DNA from: Desulfosarcina widdelii | GTDB lineage: Bacteria > Desulfobacterota > Desulfobacteria > Desulfobacterales > Desulfosarcinaceae | DNA: 64,000 bases | Reading direction: 5' to 3' | Assembly (NCBI RefSeq): GCF_009688965.1 | Contig: NZ_AP021875.1 | Span: forward strand, 1,736,001 to 1,800,000 | Shown: piece after piece, positions 1-9,511 of the stretch | Layout: the number at the start of each line of letters is the position of its first letter | How positions within the stretch are numbered: the first letter of the stretch is position 1 | Position numbers and translations under genes: made by a program | Notes under the pieces: model-generated | Databases searched by the model: none | Seen by the model: the letters and a program-made list of their open reading frames with translations, nothing else | Told to the model about the DNA's origin: nothing

Positions 1-232
1 TAATCATGGGGATGCCGGTATGGGTTCCCTGACCGAGATTGGTCTGGCCCACCCAGACAGTAACCGTGTCATCGGTCGAGATTTCCAGAAACGCATGGGG
101 CTTGAACGGCAGCGATGAAGCGCCCCTTGCCAAAGATGCATTGAACAGGCTTATGGAATTTGAAAAAGTGGCAGCGGCAATCACCAGGCTGCTTTGCTGC
201 AAAAACGTTCTTCTCGTCATTTCGCTTTTCAT
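1..232 (-). CDS. Molybdopterin-binding aldehyde/isoquinoline oxidoreductase large subunit (IorB-like), N-terminal fragment
   Basis: Only the first 77 codons are inside the window; the gene runs off the left edge. The start carries a twin-arginine signal (RRTFLQ, residues 7-12) followed by a hydrophobic stretch, so the enzyme is expected in the periplasm. The segment after it (HAFLEISTDDTVTVWVGQ, then NLGQGTH) is the typical opening of xanthine dehydrogenase-family molybdenum subunits of the IorB type. The start ATG lies 3 bases after the stop of the iron-sulfur subunit, with an AAGGAGGG ribosome site inside that gene's end, so the two are co-translated. The substrate cannot be told from this fragment; oxidation of an aldehyde or N-heterocycle is known for the family. 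Confidence 0.85.
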   Translation of the reverse strand, partial: MKSEMTRRTFLQQSSLVIAAATFSNSISLFNASLARGASSLPFKPHAFLEISTDDTVTVWVGQTNLGQGTHTGIPMI

Positions 233-235
233 GGT

Positions 236-697
236 CTACCCTCCTTGTTTGGCAGTCATTTCGGCAGCCAGTCGGATGGCCTTTTTCATCCTGGGATGCG
301 AACCGCATCGGCAAATGACGTTATCCATGGCTTCAGCGATCTGTGCTTCGGACGGATTGGGAACCCGGGAGAGAAAATCGACGGTCTGCAGCATGATGCC
401 GGGTTGGCAGTATCCGCACTGGGGCACCTGTTTTTCGATCCAGGCGACCTTGACCGGGTGATCGTCGGGCAAGCCCTCAATGGTCGTTATATCGCTTCCT
501 TCAGCATCTTTAACAGAGACGACACAGGAACGCTGGGCTTCACCGTTGATGAGGACCGTGCACATGCCGCATTCGGCAATGCCGCAGGTGTATTTCACGC
601 TGGTAAATCCCAGGTTGTCCCGCAGAACCCACAGCAATGGGGTTTCAGGAGAAACATCCACCTGCTTCTTTTCACCATTTACCGTTAACGTAACCAT
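236..697 (-). CDS. (2Fe-2S)-binding subunit of a molybdenum hydroxylase (IorA-like)
   Basis: A 153-residue electron-transfer subunit. The plant-type 2Fe-2S cluster ligands are Cys38, Cys43, Cys46 and Cys58. The second, alpha-helical cluster uses Cys94, Cys97, Cys129 and Cys131 (CGYCQPG and CRCG). Length and motif order match IorA/CoxS-type small subunits. An upstream in-frame ATG exists, but the ATG at 697 has an AAAGGAGG site 7 bases before it and begins directly with the ferredoxin fold, so it is preferred. It precedes the IorB-like gene and should form a heterodimer with it. No separate Tat signal is seen, so it is presumably co-exported with its partner (inference). Confidence 0.93.
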   Translation of the reverse strand: MVTLTVNGEKKQVDVSPETPLLWVLRDNLGFTSVKYTCGIAECGMCTVLINGEAQRSCVVSVKDAEGSDITTIEGLPDDHPVKVAWIEKQVPQCGYCQPGIMLQTVDFLSRVPNPSEAQIAEAMDNVICRCGSHPRMKKAIRLAAEMTAKQGG

Positions 698-727
698 ACG
701 CCCTCCTTTGTTGTATGATGACAGGGT

Positions 728-757
728 AGTATAACAGAGACGATCGCATCCGATCAA
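728..757 (-). promoter_or_regulatory. Probable sigma-70 promoter of the iorAB-like operon
   Basis: On the minus strand TTGATC and TATACT are separated by 18 bases, about 30 bases upstream of the iorA-like start. The match is reasonable but found by eye only. Confidence 0.4.
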
Positions 758-820
758 ATTAGAGATTTATGAGGCCACTTCCTGTTTATCCACAGTTATT
801 ATGACCCGTCGCATTCGACT

Positions 821-2281
821 TCATTTTTGCTTGTCGATTTCGATCTCATTCTGCAGAACCCGGTAGGTTTGGATAGGGTAGTGAAACCCCTTAACTTCAA
901 TTGTGCCGACCTCCTTACAGGGAATTGATTCTTTAACCAGCGCCCATGTAGCGTGGGAAATATAAATTTCCCCGGGCTCACAAGCCTGTTCCAAACGTGA
1001 TGCCAGATTGGTATTCAGACCGATGGCGGAATATTCCATAAAACCTTCCGATCCGTAATTGCCGACATTGGCCATGCCGGAGTGGATGCCGCATCGAATC
1101 TGAAACGGGAACTGGACGCCCTGATTCCACCATTTCTCTCGCAACAGGGTCATCCTTTGCTGCATTTCCATGGCCATATTCAAACAGGCTAATGCATCTT
1201 CTCGCACCCCTTTTGTATCCGGCGCACCGAAGATGGCGTAGATGCTGTCGCCGGTGAACTGCGGGATGGTGCCGCCCCACTTGCGGACGATCCGGGCCAT
1301 CTCTCCCAGGTACTCGTTGAGCAGTCGCGCCACGTCCTCGGGGTCGGATGCATCGGTAAACTGCGTGAAATCCTTGATGTCGGAAAAGAAAAGCGTCAGC
1401 TTCTTTCGCTGGTGGGACAGTTCAGCCGTAAACTCCCCCTTGAAAATTTTCTCGGTCACATTCGGATCGATGTACTTTGAGATCTGCGCCTGGGCTTCAT
1501 AAAGGCGTTGATTGGCTGCCTTCAATGCTTGCGTTCGCGAGGCGACTTTTTCTTCCAGCCCGTTTTTCAGATCGTTTATCGTCTCCCACTGCATGCGCAT
1601 CAAACCGTAGGTCATCAGGAAACATAAGTAAATCGGACCGATGGAGTAGAAGCTGTGCACTTGAAGACCGAAAAAAGGAAGAACGATACCAAAAAGAAAT
1701 CCGTAAAGGTCAAAACCGAAAAATGCTGCAAATGTAATCTTTCGTATCCGCTTTTCTATCAGGTTTGACGTCGTCTTGATTCCTTTATAGAGGATGAAAA
1801 GTGGACATACCAGCAGATAGATGTTGAAGCTGATGTACGGAATGAAAAGCGGACCATACGTGTGCTCCCATCCGGTGGGGGAGTGATATGTCGGCGGGGC
1901 GATCAGCAGATCGGTAAACACCAGAACGAGCAAGCAGCTCGTTATACACGCATAGATAAACCATCGGTGTGCGGCAATCGGAATCCCAGCCAAGTTCTCT
2001 TTCAATCGCTCATTACGATCGGAAATCTGAAGAATGTATTCGATTTCAATAATAAAACTTAAGACACCGAAAAAATAGGGCCACTTGTTCCAGAAGGCGG
2101 CCTGCGCCTCATTTGAAGAAAGATGGAGCATGCCACTCGCGCCGTTGGCCAGGGCCATTCCCAAACAGAGCGCAAAGAGGAGTCGGTTGCGATTTTCCCG
2201 CGCGTCCTGAAAAATTACGGCCAGGCTCAACATCAACAATAGGGCGAAAGCGATTATCGGGGGCAGGGCAAAAGGATTCAT
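821..2281 (-). CDS. Membrane-bound class III nucleotidyl cyclase
   Basis: 486 residues. About seven hydrophobic segments fill residues 1-245, a helical linker with coiled-coil character follows (about 245-285), and a class III cyclase homology domain occupies roughly 290-480. Both metal aspartates are visible (FFSDIKDFTQF and FTGDSIYAIFG), as are the transition-state Asn and Arg in NLASRLE. The base-selecting Lys, normally in DKFIGD, is Gln here (PQFTGD), and the partner Asp position is Ser (EYSAIG). Metal chemistry therefore looks intact but purine choice is uncertain. It is transcribed alone, between the molybdenum enzyme and the aldo-keto reductase. The membrane part is not recognisable as a named sensor domain. 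Confidence 0.88.
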   Translation of the reverse strand: MNPFALPPIIAFALLLMLSLAVIFQDARENRNRLLFALCLGMALANGASGMLHLSSNEAQAAFWNKWPYFFGVLSFIIEIEYILQISDRNERLKENLAGIPIAAHRWFIYACITSCLLVLVFTDLLIAPPTYHSPTGWEHTYGPLFIPYISFNIYLLVCPLFILYKGIKTTSNLIEKRIRKITFAAFFGFDLYGFLFGIVLPFFGLQVHSFYSIGPIYLCFLMTYGLMRMQWETINDLKNGLEEKVASRTQALKAANQRLYEAQAQISKYIDPNVTEKIFKGEFTAELSHQRKKLTLFFSDIKDFTQFTDASDPEDVARLLNEYLGEMARIVRKWGGTIPQFTGDSIYAIFGAPDTKGVREDALACLNMAMEMQQRMTLLREKWWNQGVQFPFQIRCGIHSGMANVGNYGSEGFMEYSAIGLNTNLASRLEQACEPGEIYISHATWALVKESIPCKEVGTIEVKGFHYPIQTYRVLQNEIEIDKQK

Positions 2282-2617
2282 GACCGCTCAAACTCCCAAT
2301 GGTCCGGTTTTCAAGATTTCCATGGATGCGTGTGGCAGACAAACAAGTGACCGGGCGGGAAGGCCTACGCGCCCTACAGCTTATTCATTATTCGGGCATT
2401 ACGGCAAGCCATTTAGACATGGCCGGTGTCCGATCAAGTAAAAAAGAATTACCTGCACCGTAAAGCCCGGACAACAAATCCTTACCTACCACAATAGCAC
2501 TATTTTTTCCAAAATCGAAGACTGATCGGTTGCACCTTGAATCTGCTCTCCTTACAAGAAGATGAAAATATTTTCGGGCTTAATCTGTCCATGTTATTTC
2601 CCTTTATGGATAGAAAG
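2282..2617. other. Intergenic stretch without a recognisable gene
   Basis: 336 bases between the cyclase start and the aldo-keto reductase stop. I see no supported reading frame, no strong terminator hairpin and no clear promoter apart from A/T-rich tracts near 2440-2520. Confidence 0.5.
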
Positions 2618-3670
<1,053 letters not shown>

Positions 3671-3710
3671 TCAAGGAAGCTGATAATTGCCTTGCCAACG
3701 GCCGTTTCAT

Positions 3711-4967
3711 TCATGCAGGCCGCTCATCTCCCTCATCTGCAGAAGACGGCGGGACCACCAGACGCATGCAAAACAGGCACCCAACCCCACAAACCCCGAT
3801 CACCCAGCCCATGGGCCGGGGCGTGCCGTCGGCGAACGCGCCGACCAGACCGGAGCCGACGATCCCGCTTCCGTATTGAATGGCTCCGATCAACGCGGAG
3901 ACGGCACCGGCGCGCTGCGGAAAGTCGGCCAGGGCGCCCGTGATGGAGTTGGCGACAACAAAGCCGGTCGTGGAGACGAATACGAACAGCGGCGCGACCA
4001 GACCCCAGAGCCCGCCCCAACCGGTGCCGGCGGCAAGCGCTGTGATCATGGCGGAAAAGGCCGCGATAACCGTGCCGATCAACAGCATACGGTCATAGCC
4101 GAGGTGAACCACCAGACGGGAGTTCAGGATGTTGGCGCCCATGATACCGATTACGCCGATGCCGAAGAGCAGGCCGTAAAACTGTGCCGGCACATGGTAG
4201 TAGTCGATATAGGCAAACGGTGTTCCTGCGACATAGGCGAACATCCCGGCGTAGAGGAAACCGCCCGTCCCCGCGTATCCCAGCAGACGGCGGTGGCGTA
4301 TAAGCTCGGTGTAGCGCATCATCGCCAGGCCGAGGGATTCGTGGTTGCGCCTCACAACCGGCAGTGTTTCCGGTATGGTGAAGATCATCGCCAGGGTCAC
4401 CAGTCCAATACCGACCAGGGTCCAGAATATGGCGCGCCAGCCTGCCATGGCAACGATCTGACCGCCCACCATCGGCCCGATGAGCGGGGCGATCGCCATC
4501 ACGGTGATCAAGGTCGACAACATCTGCGCCGCCCGGTTGCCTTCGTAGAGATCGCGTATCATCGCACGGGACAACGCCACGCTGGCACAGGCGCCCAGGG
4601 CCTGGACCAAGCGCCAGCCGATCATTGCCATGGCATCTCCTGCGAGTGCGCAGCCGGCCGAGCCGACCACAAACAGGAACAAGCCGATGGCCACCGATAT
4701 GCGGCGGCCATAGCGGTCACTGATCGCCCCCCAGAGCAGCTGCCCCAGACTGAAGCCGATGAGATAGCCGGAGATCGTGAACTCGACCATGCCTGCATCC
4801 GCATGCAGAGAGCGCCGCATCGCCGGCATGGCGGGCAGGTAGAGATCGGTGGAGATCGAAGCGAACCCCATGAGCAGACTCAGAACAGCCAGCACATACC
4901 AGCCCGGAGCGGCCAGCAGCGCAGTACTGGTGTCCCCGTGCGAATTTGGACGAATGGATTCAGACAT
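3711..4967 (-). CDS. MFS multidrug efflux transporter, Bcr/CflA type (12 TM)
   Basis: 418 residues with 12 predicted membrane helices. The major facilitator motif A is visible between helices 2 and 3 (GAISDRYGRR), and LSLLMGFASISTDLYLPAMP in helix 1 is typical of the Bcr/CflA drug:proton antiporters. It heads a minus-strand pair with the aldo-keto reductase. Its upstream region holds a perfect TATAAT -10 box (5025-5030) directly preceded by the AraC-type tandem site, suggesting induction with the detoxification operons. The MarR gene is divergent, so MarR control is a second possibility. Export of the compound that the neighbouring enzymes act on is an inference. Confidence 0.93.
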   Translation of the reverse strand: MSESIRPNSHGDTSTALLAAPGWYVLAVLSLLMGFASISTDLYLPAMPAMRRSLHADAGMVEFTISGYLIGFSLGQLLWGAISDRYGRRISVAIGLFLFVVGSAGCALAGDAMAMIGWRLVQALGACASVALSRAMIRDLYEGNRAAQMLSTLITVMAIAPLIGPMVGGQIVAMAGWRAIFWTLVGIGLVTLAMIFTIPETLPVVRRNHESLGLAMMRYTELIRHRRLLGYAGTGGFLYAGMFAYVAGTPFAYIDYYHVPAQFYGLLFGIGVIGIMGANILNSRLVVHLGYDRMLLIGTVIAAFSAMITALAAGTGWGGLWGLVAPLFVFVSTTGFVVANSITGALADFPQRAGAVSALIGAIQYGSGIVGSGLVGAFADGTPRPMGWVIGVCGVGCLFCMRLVVPPSSADEGDERPA

Positions 4968-5024
4968 GATAACCTTATTTCAAACTTTCCATAAATAAAC
5001 ACGCAAGCTTGTCAGTTGAAACAA

Positions 5025-5088
5025 ATTATAATTCTCCACGGACAAATTCGGAATATCCGATCCTACCAGAATATTGCCTGTTCCTGCA
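5025..5088 (-). promoter_or_regulatory. AraC-type tandem operator A plus -10 box, promoter of the MFS/AKR operon
   Basis: Two half-sites 21 bases apart on the plus strand, at 5054-5067 (TATCCGATCCTACC) and 5075-5088 (TGCCTGTTCCTGCA). On the minus strand the proximal half ends right at the expected -35 region of a TATAAT -10 box at 5025-5030; no good -35 hexamer is present. The same arrangement recurs at 14682-14745 (32 of 40 positions identical across the operator) and 18026-18089. Confidence 0.7.
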
Positions 5089-5219
5089 TGGACCATGGTT
5101 TTTTTAGGATACAATCATTCGAAATGTTGTCTAAAGCTAAAAATCAGGGCAACTTCACTTTCGGTGGCGGAGAGCCGGTACAGCCGACCTGCATAAAATG
5201 ATTTGACTAACCGCACTTA

Positions 5220-5233
5220 GTTGTATACACAAC
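5220..5233. promoter_or_regulatory. MarR operator, imperfect 14-bp palindrome (copy 1)
   Basis: GTTGTATACACAAC lies 6 bases before the marR-like start codon, where binding would block its own transcription. The same palindrome with two changes recurs before the DUF169 gene at 5715-5728. Confidence 0.6.
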
Positions 5234-5239
5234 ATTAAT

Positions 5240-5689
5240 ATGACGTTTTCATATGATCGCAATAAATCTCTGGGGCATCTGGCCGGGCTGACAAGCCGGC
5301 TGCTGAGCCAAGCGCTTGCCACGCGGTTCCAGGCGGCGGATATTGACATGACCGCTGAACAATGGGGCGCCATTCTCGTGCTGTTGGACGGTGATGCCAT
5401 AACGCAAAAGCAGCTTGGAGAGCAGCTATACCTTGAAAAGTCCAGTGTGAGCCGCTTGCTGGACGGTCTCGAGCGGCGTGGCTGGATTGTGCGAACCAAG
5501 GACCCGAAAGACAGCAGGCAAAAACTCGTAGCAGCGACGCCAAAGGTCCTGGAAACGGCCGAACGTTGCGCAGTCATCGCCACAGCCCTTCTGGAAGACG
5601 CCCAGCGCGGCATGACCGAGGAGGAGCAGCTGGTCTGCCGGTCGTTCCTGTCGCGAATCATCGCCAACCTGCATGAATTGACCGGATAG
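5240..5689 (+). CDS. MarR-family transcriptional regulator
   Basis: 149 residues, usual MarR size. The winged helix-turn-helix spans about residues 35-105: the recognition region reads ITQKQLGEQLYLEKSSVSRL, and the wing RRGWIVRTKDPKDSRQK carries the family's Asp-Arg pair. MarR proteins are dimeric ligand-released repressors. Matching 14-bp palindromes sit just before this gene and before the downstream DUF169 gene, which suggests autoregulation and control of DUF169. The gene is divergent from the efflux pump. No cysteine cluster indicative of oxidant sensing stands out. Confidence 0.92.
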   Translation: MTFSYDRNKSLGHLAGLTSRLLSQALATRFQAADIDMTAEQWGAILVLLDGDAITQKQLGEQLYLEKSSVSRLLDGLERRGWIVRTKDPKDSRQKLVAATPKVLETAERCAVIATALLEDAQRGMTEEEQLVCRSFLSRIIANLHELTG

Positions 5690-5714
5690 GCATACGATAA
5701 AAATGAGCTAAATT

Positions 5715-5728
5715 GTTGCATATACAAC
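5715..5728. promoter_or_regulatory. MarR operator, imperfect 14-bp palindrome (copy 2)
   Basis: GTTGCATATACAAC, 12 of 14 positions identical to the copy before the marR-like gene, located 15 bases before the DUF169 start codon and just upstream of its AAGGAGG site. Confidence 0.55.
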
Positions 5729-5743
5729 CTTTAAGGAGGCAAA

Positions 5744-6589
5744 ATGACCGTGCAATCGATACTCGAAGAGACCCAAACCTTTCTGGAACATCTGGGTCTG
5801 AACGAAGAGCCTTTTGGTGTGTATTACGACGACGTCAAACCAAAAAAAGCCTTCGGCCCAAAAACCGGTGTACCCATCTCCCGGGAATCGGAGGAAAAAG
5901 GTCAGGTGGACATGCAGGAAGTAATGAAAACTTTCTCCTGCGTTATCGGCAACATCTGGCTGGCCAGAAAAAAGAAATGCGCTGCCTTTATTTCAACGGA
6001 AGAGTATGGATGTCTCGGTGGGGTTTTCTACTGTTCCATGATGAAACCCAACCTCAGGTTCATCGAACATTACGTGACAACGGGCTTTGAAGGGACACCC
6101 GTTCAAGGGGAGCGATACCTCCCCTCGCCCGAGTCCATGAGGAAGTTCCTTGAAAAGGTCGACCCCCGCAAAGCACCGGCAAAATACTGTATCTTCAAGC
6201 CCCTATCCTTATTTTCCGACAACGAGGAGCCCGAATTTGTCATCTTTTTTGCCCGGCCCGAAGTATTGACCGGCCTTTTCGTCCAAACGACCTTCACCAC
6301 GGGAGAGGTGGACTGTGTGGCCAGCCCCTTCGGCGCCGGGTGTACCAACATCCTGGCCTGGCCGCTTTATTACAAGGAAAAGGGGCTGGAAAAAGCGGTG
6401 CTCGGCGGTTTTGACCCCTCGGCCAGAAAATTCCTAAAAACCGACGAACTGACCTTCACGGTTCCCTGGTCCCTGTATCAAAAAATGCTGAAGGCCCTGC
6501 CGGAATCCATGTTCAATGTCGACGGGGAATGGACGTCCGTACGAAAAAAAGTCGATCGCAGTGCAGCGGCCTGGGGAGAAAAGGAGTAA
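5744..6589 (+). CDS. DUF169 family protein
   Basis: 281 residues. The opening (HLGLNEEPFGVYY) and the middle pattern (VIFFARPEVLTGL, then FGAGCTNILAWPLY) match the DUF169 family common in anaerobes and often found near metal or redox genes. Its biochemical role is not established. A strong AAGGAGG ribosome site precedes the ATG by 5 bases. It follows the marR-like gene after 54 bases containing a second copy of the MarR palindrome, so it is probably the direct target of that repressor. No signal peptide is seen, so it should be cytoplasmic. Confidence 0.85.
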   Translation: MTVQSILEETQTFLEHLGLNEEPFGVYYDDVKPKKAFGPKTGVPISRESEEKGQVDMQEVMKTFSCVIGNIWLARKKKCAAFISTEEYGCLGGVFYCSMMKPNLRFIEHYVTTGFEGTPVQGERYLPSPESMRKFLEKVDPRKAPAKYCIFKPLSLFSDNEEPEFVIFFARPEVLTGLFVQTTFTTGEVDCVASPFGAGCTNILAWPLYYKEKGLEKAVLGGFDPSARKFLKTDELTFTVPWSLYQKMLKALPESMFNVDGEWTSVRKKVDRSAAAWGEKE

Positions 6590-6707
6590 GCATGCCGGCT
6601 GTGTGCAGCACGTCTTCGTGGAAGGCTGCGGGACCATGGCGGCCGGCCAACCCATCGTTTCACTGATGAACCTTTCCACATTGGTGCAGGGCCATCGGAA
6701 AATTCAT

Positions 6708-7478
6708 TCAGTTCAGCGAGATGCCTGAAAGCCGGCTGCAAATTTCCATGAGCTGATCCTGCCGGCTTTCGTCACAGGCAATGGGATCGGGCGGCTGCTG
6801 CCGCATGTGGTGGAAGTATTTGCCGCTGACGCAGGCCGCCGCGTCGCCGGAAACCGCAAGCCAGACCTGGGTGCGGCACCCCTCATCGAGATCATCCGGC
6901 GCATGGGGGCCGCCCATTCGGGTCGGCACCCAGCCCGGGTCCACCGCGTTGGAGAAAACATCCGGCCAATAACGCGCCACCGCAAACGCCAGGAGCAGGT
7001 CATGCAGCTTGGTTTCAGCGTAGGCTGCCGAGCTGTTCCACGAACGCCGTTTCCATTGAACATCCGAAAAATCCGCGTTTGCGCCACGATGCATACTGGA
7101 ACTGAGGTAAACCAGCCGCTTGGGCCGCTGGATAAGTGCGGTCAGGATATAAGGCCCCAGGGTGTTGACGGCGAAATGGCGGGAAAGCCCGTCTTGCGTT
7201 TCAATGCGACGCGGTGCGCGATAATCGGTGCCGGCATTGTGAATGACGGCATCGAAACGACCGATCCGGTTGACCTGCTCGGCGATACCGCAGGTCTGAT
7301 CGATGCTCGACAGGTCCCCGGTCAACACCGCTTCCGCTGCCGGCAGCCGGCGCCTTGCGTCGGCCTCACGCGCTGAATTCCTCGCATGTAAAACGACCCG
7401 GTGCCCCCGGGACACCAGCAACTCGGCAGCCAGGAACCCCAGGCCATCGGTGGCGCCGGTGATAAAAACAAGTGACAT
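6708..7478 (-). CDS. Short-chain dehydrogenase/reductase (SDR)
   Basis: 256 residues. The cofactor motif TGATDGLG is at residues 7-14, the HNAG structural motif at about 84-87, a Ser cluster (LSSSM) precedes the catalytic YAETK (Tyr-xxx-Lys), and DPGWVPT follows. Size and motif order fit a classical SDR close to retinol-dehydrogenase/WW-domain-like reductases. It is the last gene of the 11-gene minus-strand operon, 54 bases after the double cyclophilin-like gene. Together with the two aldo-keto reductases and the iron alcohol dehydrogenase it makes a fourth carbonyl-reducing fold in the island. Its convergent neighbour is DUF169. Confidence 0.9.
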   Translation of the reverse strand: MSLVFITGATDGLGFLAAELLVSRGHRVVLHARNSAREADARRRLPAAEAVLTGDLSSIDQTCGIAEQVNRIGRFDAVIHNAGTDYRAPRRIETQDGLSRHFAVNTLGPYILTALIQRPKRLVYLSSSMHRGANADFSDVQWKRRSWNSSAAYAETKLHDLLLAFAVARYWPDVFSNAVDPGWVPTRMGGPHAPDDLDEGCRTQVWLAVSGDAAACVSGKYFHHMRQQPPDPIACDESRQDQLMEICSRLSGISLN

Positions 7479-7532
7479 GACAATCGCCTTTTTAGGCGGC
7501 GAATCCGTCGATCTTTGCTTCGCCGCGTTTGA

Positions 7533-8381
7533 TTATGGGGCCGAGGTCTTCACAACCCGTATCGTACCGGACATCCCGCGAATATATTCGCTCCCGGATA
7601 CGGCATGTCCAAGGGTATACAACCCTGCCGCACCACCGAAACGTCCGTAAAACATCACGACGTCTCCCCAGGGCGCATAGTAGGCGAGCGTTCCAGTCTC
7701 ATGCGCCGCCGCTTGCGGGGTGTCGGCGGTATCGAGCTTCTTTGGCGGATAGAAGATTTTCTCGTTGCTGCCGTAATTTTCCACTTCGATGCGCAATGGC
7801 AGCTGGGCGTAGAGGCTCTTTGCCGCCGCACTGTTGTTGAGTTCGAACACGGTGGTGTTTCCGTTTGCCGTTACACTCAGGTTCATAACCGCTTCAGTTT
7901 CCGGCATATTCGGTTCATCCTTTTCAATTCGTGCGCTGCCTGACATTTTTGCGATCTCCTCGATTCCGGTTACGTTGATGCCCAGCCGGTGCATTTCATC
8001 GCCGGCATAAAAATCCTTGTAGAGCATAAATACATCGCCCCAAGGTTCATAGTAGCTCAGCTCTCCCTTTTTCCCGTCATGATACGCCTCACGAGCGGTT
8101 ACGTTCAGCTTTTCGGGCGGATAGAACATCCACTGGGCATCACGAAAATTGGTGAGGTCCAGCTCCAGCGGCAGTTGATCGTAGAATTCTTTTGCGGCAG
8201 CGGTGTCATATAGCCGAAAGGTTGCCGTGTGCCCCCTGGACGCAATCTTGACCTGCATTTCCGATAAGGGCAACCCATGCACCTCATCGGCGGGGGTAGT
8301 CGCTTTTCCCTCTTTATCTAAAAAAGCAACGAGCGTGAAAAGCATCAAGCCGGCCATAGTTACAGATAAAAGTTGTTTCAC
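7533..8381 (-). CDS. Exported protein with two tandem cyclophilin-like domains
   Basis: 282 residues if started at the GTG at 8381, which has an AAAGGAGG site 6 bases upstream and overlaps the preceding stop as GTGA; the earlier in-frame start would lack this site. A hydrophobic N-terminal helix (residues 3-20) suggests export or anchoring. Two related copies of about 110 residues follow, each with FYPP(E/K)KL and an L-YY-PWGDV-M-Y signature. This is the small cyclophilin-like fold (Cyclophil_like2 type), not a prolyl isomerase; no catalytic function is established. The single-domain paralogue lies two genes upstream at 9512-9979. Domain assignment is by pattern and could be tested by profile search. 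Confidence 0.72.
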   Translation of the reverse strand: MKQLLSVTMAGLMLFTLVAFLDKEGKATTPADEVHGLPLSEMQVKIASRGHTATFRLYDTAAAKEFYDQLPLELDLTNFRDAQWMFYPPEKLNVTAREAYHDGKKGELSYYEPWGDVFMLYKDFYAGDEMHRLGINVTGIEEIAKMSGSARIEKDEPNMPETEAVMNLSVTANGNTTVFELNNSAAAKSLYAQLPLRIEVENYGSNEKIFYPPKKLDTADTPQAAAHETGTLAYYAPWGDVVMFYGRFGGAAGLYTLGHAVSGSEYIRGMSGTIRVVKTSAP

Positions 8382-9508
8382 GGGGTTCCTCCTTTCAAAC
8401 GCCACCAACTGAAAAACGGTGATGGGTTTTCATCCGGCATTACCGGCTCGCCGATTTCGGGTGTCAGAAGCCGGTATGATTGGTTTTGGCATGCTTCTGT
8501 CAGACGTTTGAAGGGCTCGTCCCAGGGATGATTGGCAATGGTGAACCGGCCCACATGGGCGGGAATCAAAGCTCGGGCACCAAGGTCTTGGGCGGCCCGG
8601 GCCGCCTCCTCCGGCGTCATGTGGATATAGGACCAGCGAGGGTCGTACTGCCCACAATCCAGGAGCACCAGGTCAAACCCGCGAAATACATCTCCGATCT
8701 CGGAAAAGTGCGGCCCGTAGCCGCTGTCTCCACTGAAAAAGATCCGCAGTTTTGGGGTCTGGATGGCAAACCCCGCCCAGAGCGTCTTATTCTCTTTGAA
8801 CAGTCTGCCCGAGTAATGCCGCGCAGGCAGTACATGAACGGAGAAGTCCTTTCCCAGTGCGATCTCTTCCCACCAATCCCCCTCACGGATCGTATCCACG
8901 GGGTAATCCCAGTACTCGAAATACGTTCCGACTCCCAGGGGGCAGATCACCTGCTTCACCTTTGATCTGAGCGTCAGAACCGTAGAATAGTCCAGGTGGT
9001 CCCAGTGGTCGTGGGAGATCAGCAGACAGTCGATCTCCGGCATATCTCCGGCGGCATAGATGGTGGTGCCGTCGAAGGCCCTGTTCATAAACGAAAAGGG
9101 CGCCGCATGGTCGCTGAAAACCGGATCGATCAAAATTCGTTTGCCACCGATCTGGACGAACCAGGATGAATGACCCAGCCAGACCACGGCATCTGTTTCC
9201 GGGTTCAGCGCCTTCAAATCTGTCTTAACGACCGGTACCAGTGAATCCGGGATCAGCCGATCATTTTTGTCAAAAAAACCGCTCCAGATGACTGAAGCCA
9301 ACCCGACATCTGTTGAGAACTTGGGCGTGGGTATCCGGTTTTGAAATTTTCCATCCCTGTAATTGGATGACCCCTGAATGCGGTCAAGGCGACCCCCTTG
9401 GGGAAGTTTGCCGAATCTGGGCTGGTCGAAAACGGTACAGGCGCCCAATGCGAGACAGATGGCAACGATCAGAAGAAAACCCAGTGTGGCAGTTAATCGT
9501 TTCCCCAT
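8378..9508 (-). CDS. Metallo-beta-lactamase-fold lipoprotein (NAPE-PLD/UlaG-like hydrolase)
   Basis: 376 residues. The N-terminus is a lipoprotein signal (hydrophobic helix ending LALGAC, lipobox Cys about residue 24), so it is probably membrane-anchored in the envelope. The zinc motif HDHWDH and the later metal ligands (His in LPARHYSGR, Asp in FFSGDSGYG, His in LIPAHVG) are intact. The pattern FVQIGGKRILIDPVFSDHA is typical of the NAPE-PLD/YtnP-like branch. It is translationally coupled to the downstream double cyclophilin-like gene by a 4-base overlap and follows the single-domain one after 3 bases. The substrate (phosphodiester, lactone or other) is not evident. Confidence 0.88.
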   Translation of the reverse strand: MGKRLTATLGFLLIVAICLALGACTVFDQPRFGKLPQGGRLDRIQGSSNYRDGKFQNRIPTPKFSTDVGLASVIWSGFFDKNDRLIPDSLVPVVKTDLKALNPETDAVVWLGHSSWFVQIGGKRILIDPVFSDHAAPFSFMNRAFDGTTIYAAGDMPEIDCLLISHDHWDHLDYSTVLTLRSKVKQVICPLGVGTYFEYWDYPVDTIREGDWWEEIALGKDFSVHVLPARHYSGRLFKENKTLWAGFAIQTPKLRIFFSGDSGYGPHFSEIGDVFRGFDLVLLDCGQYDPRWSYIHMTPEEAARAAQDLGARALIPAHVGRFTIANHPWDEPFKRLTEACQNQSYRLLTPEIGEPVMPDENPSPFFSWWRLKGGTP

Positions 9509-9511
9509 ATT

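Noticed and set aside
3687..4994. 435-residue open frame antisense to the MFS pump
   Set aside because: Composition is His/Arg/Gly-rich without domains; it mirrors the real 12-TM protein on the other strand.
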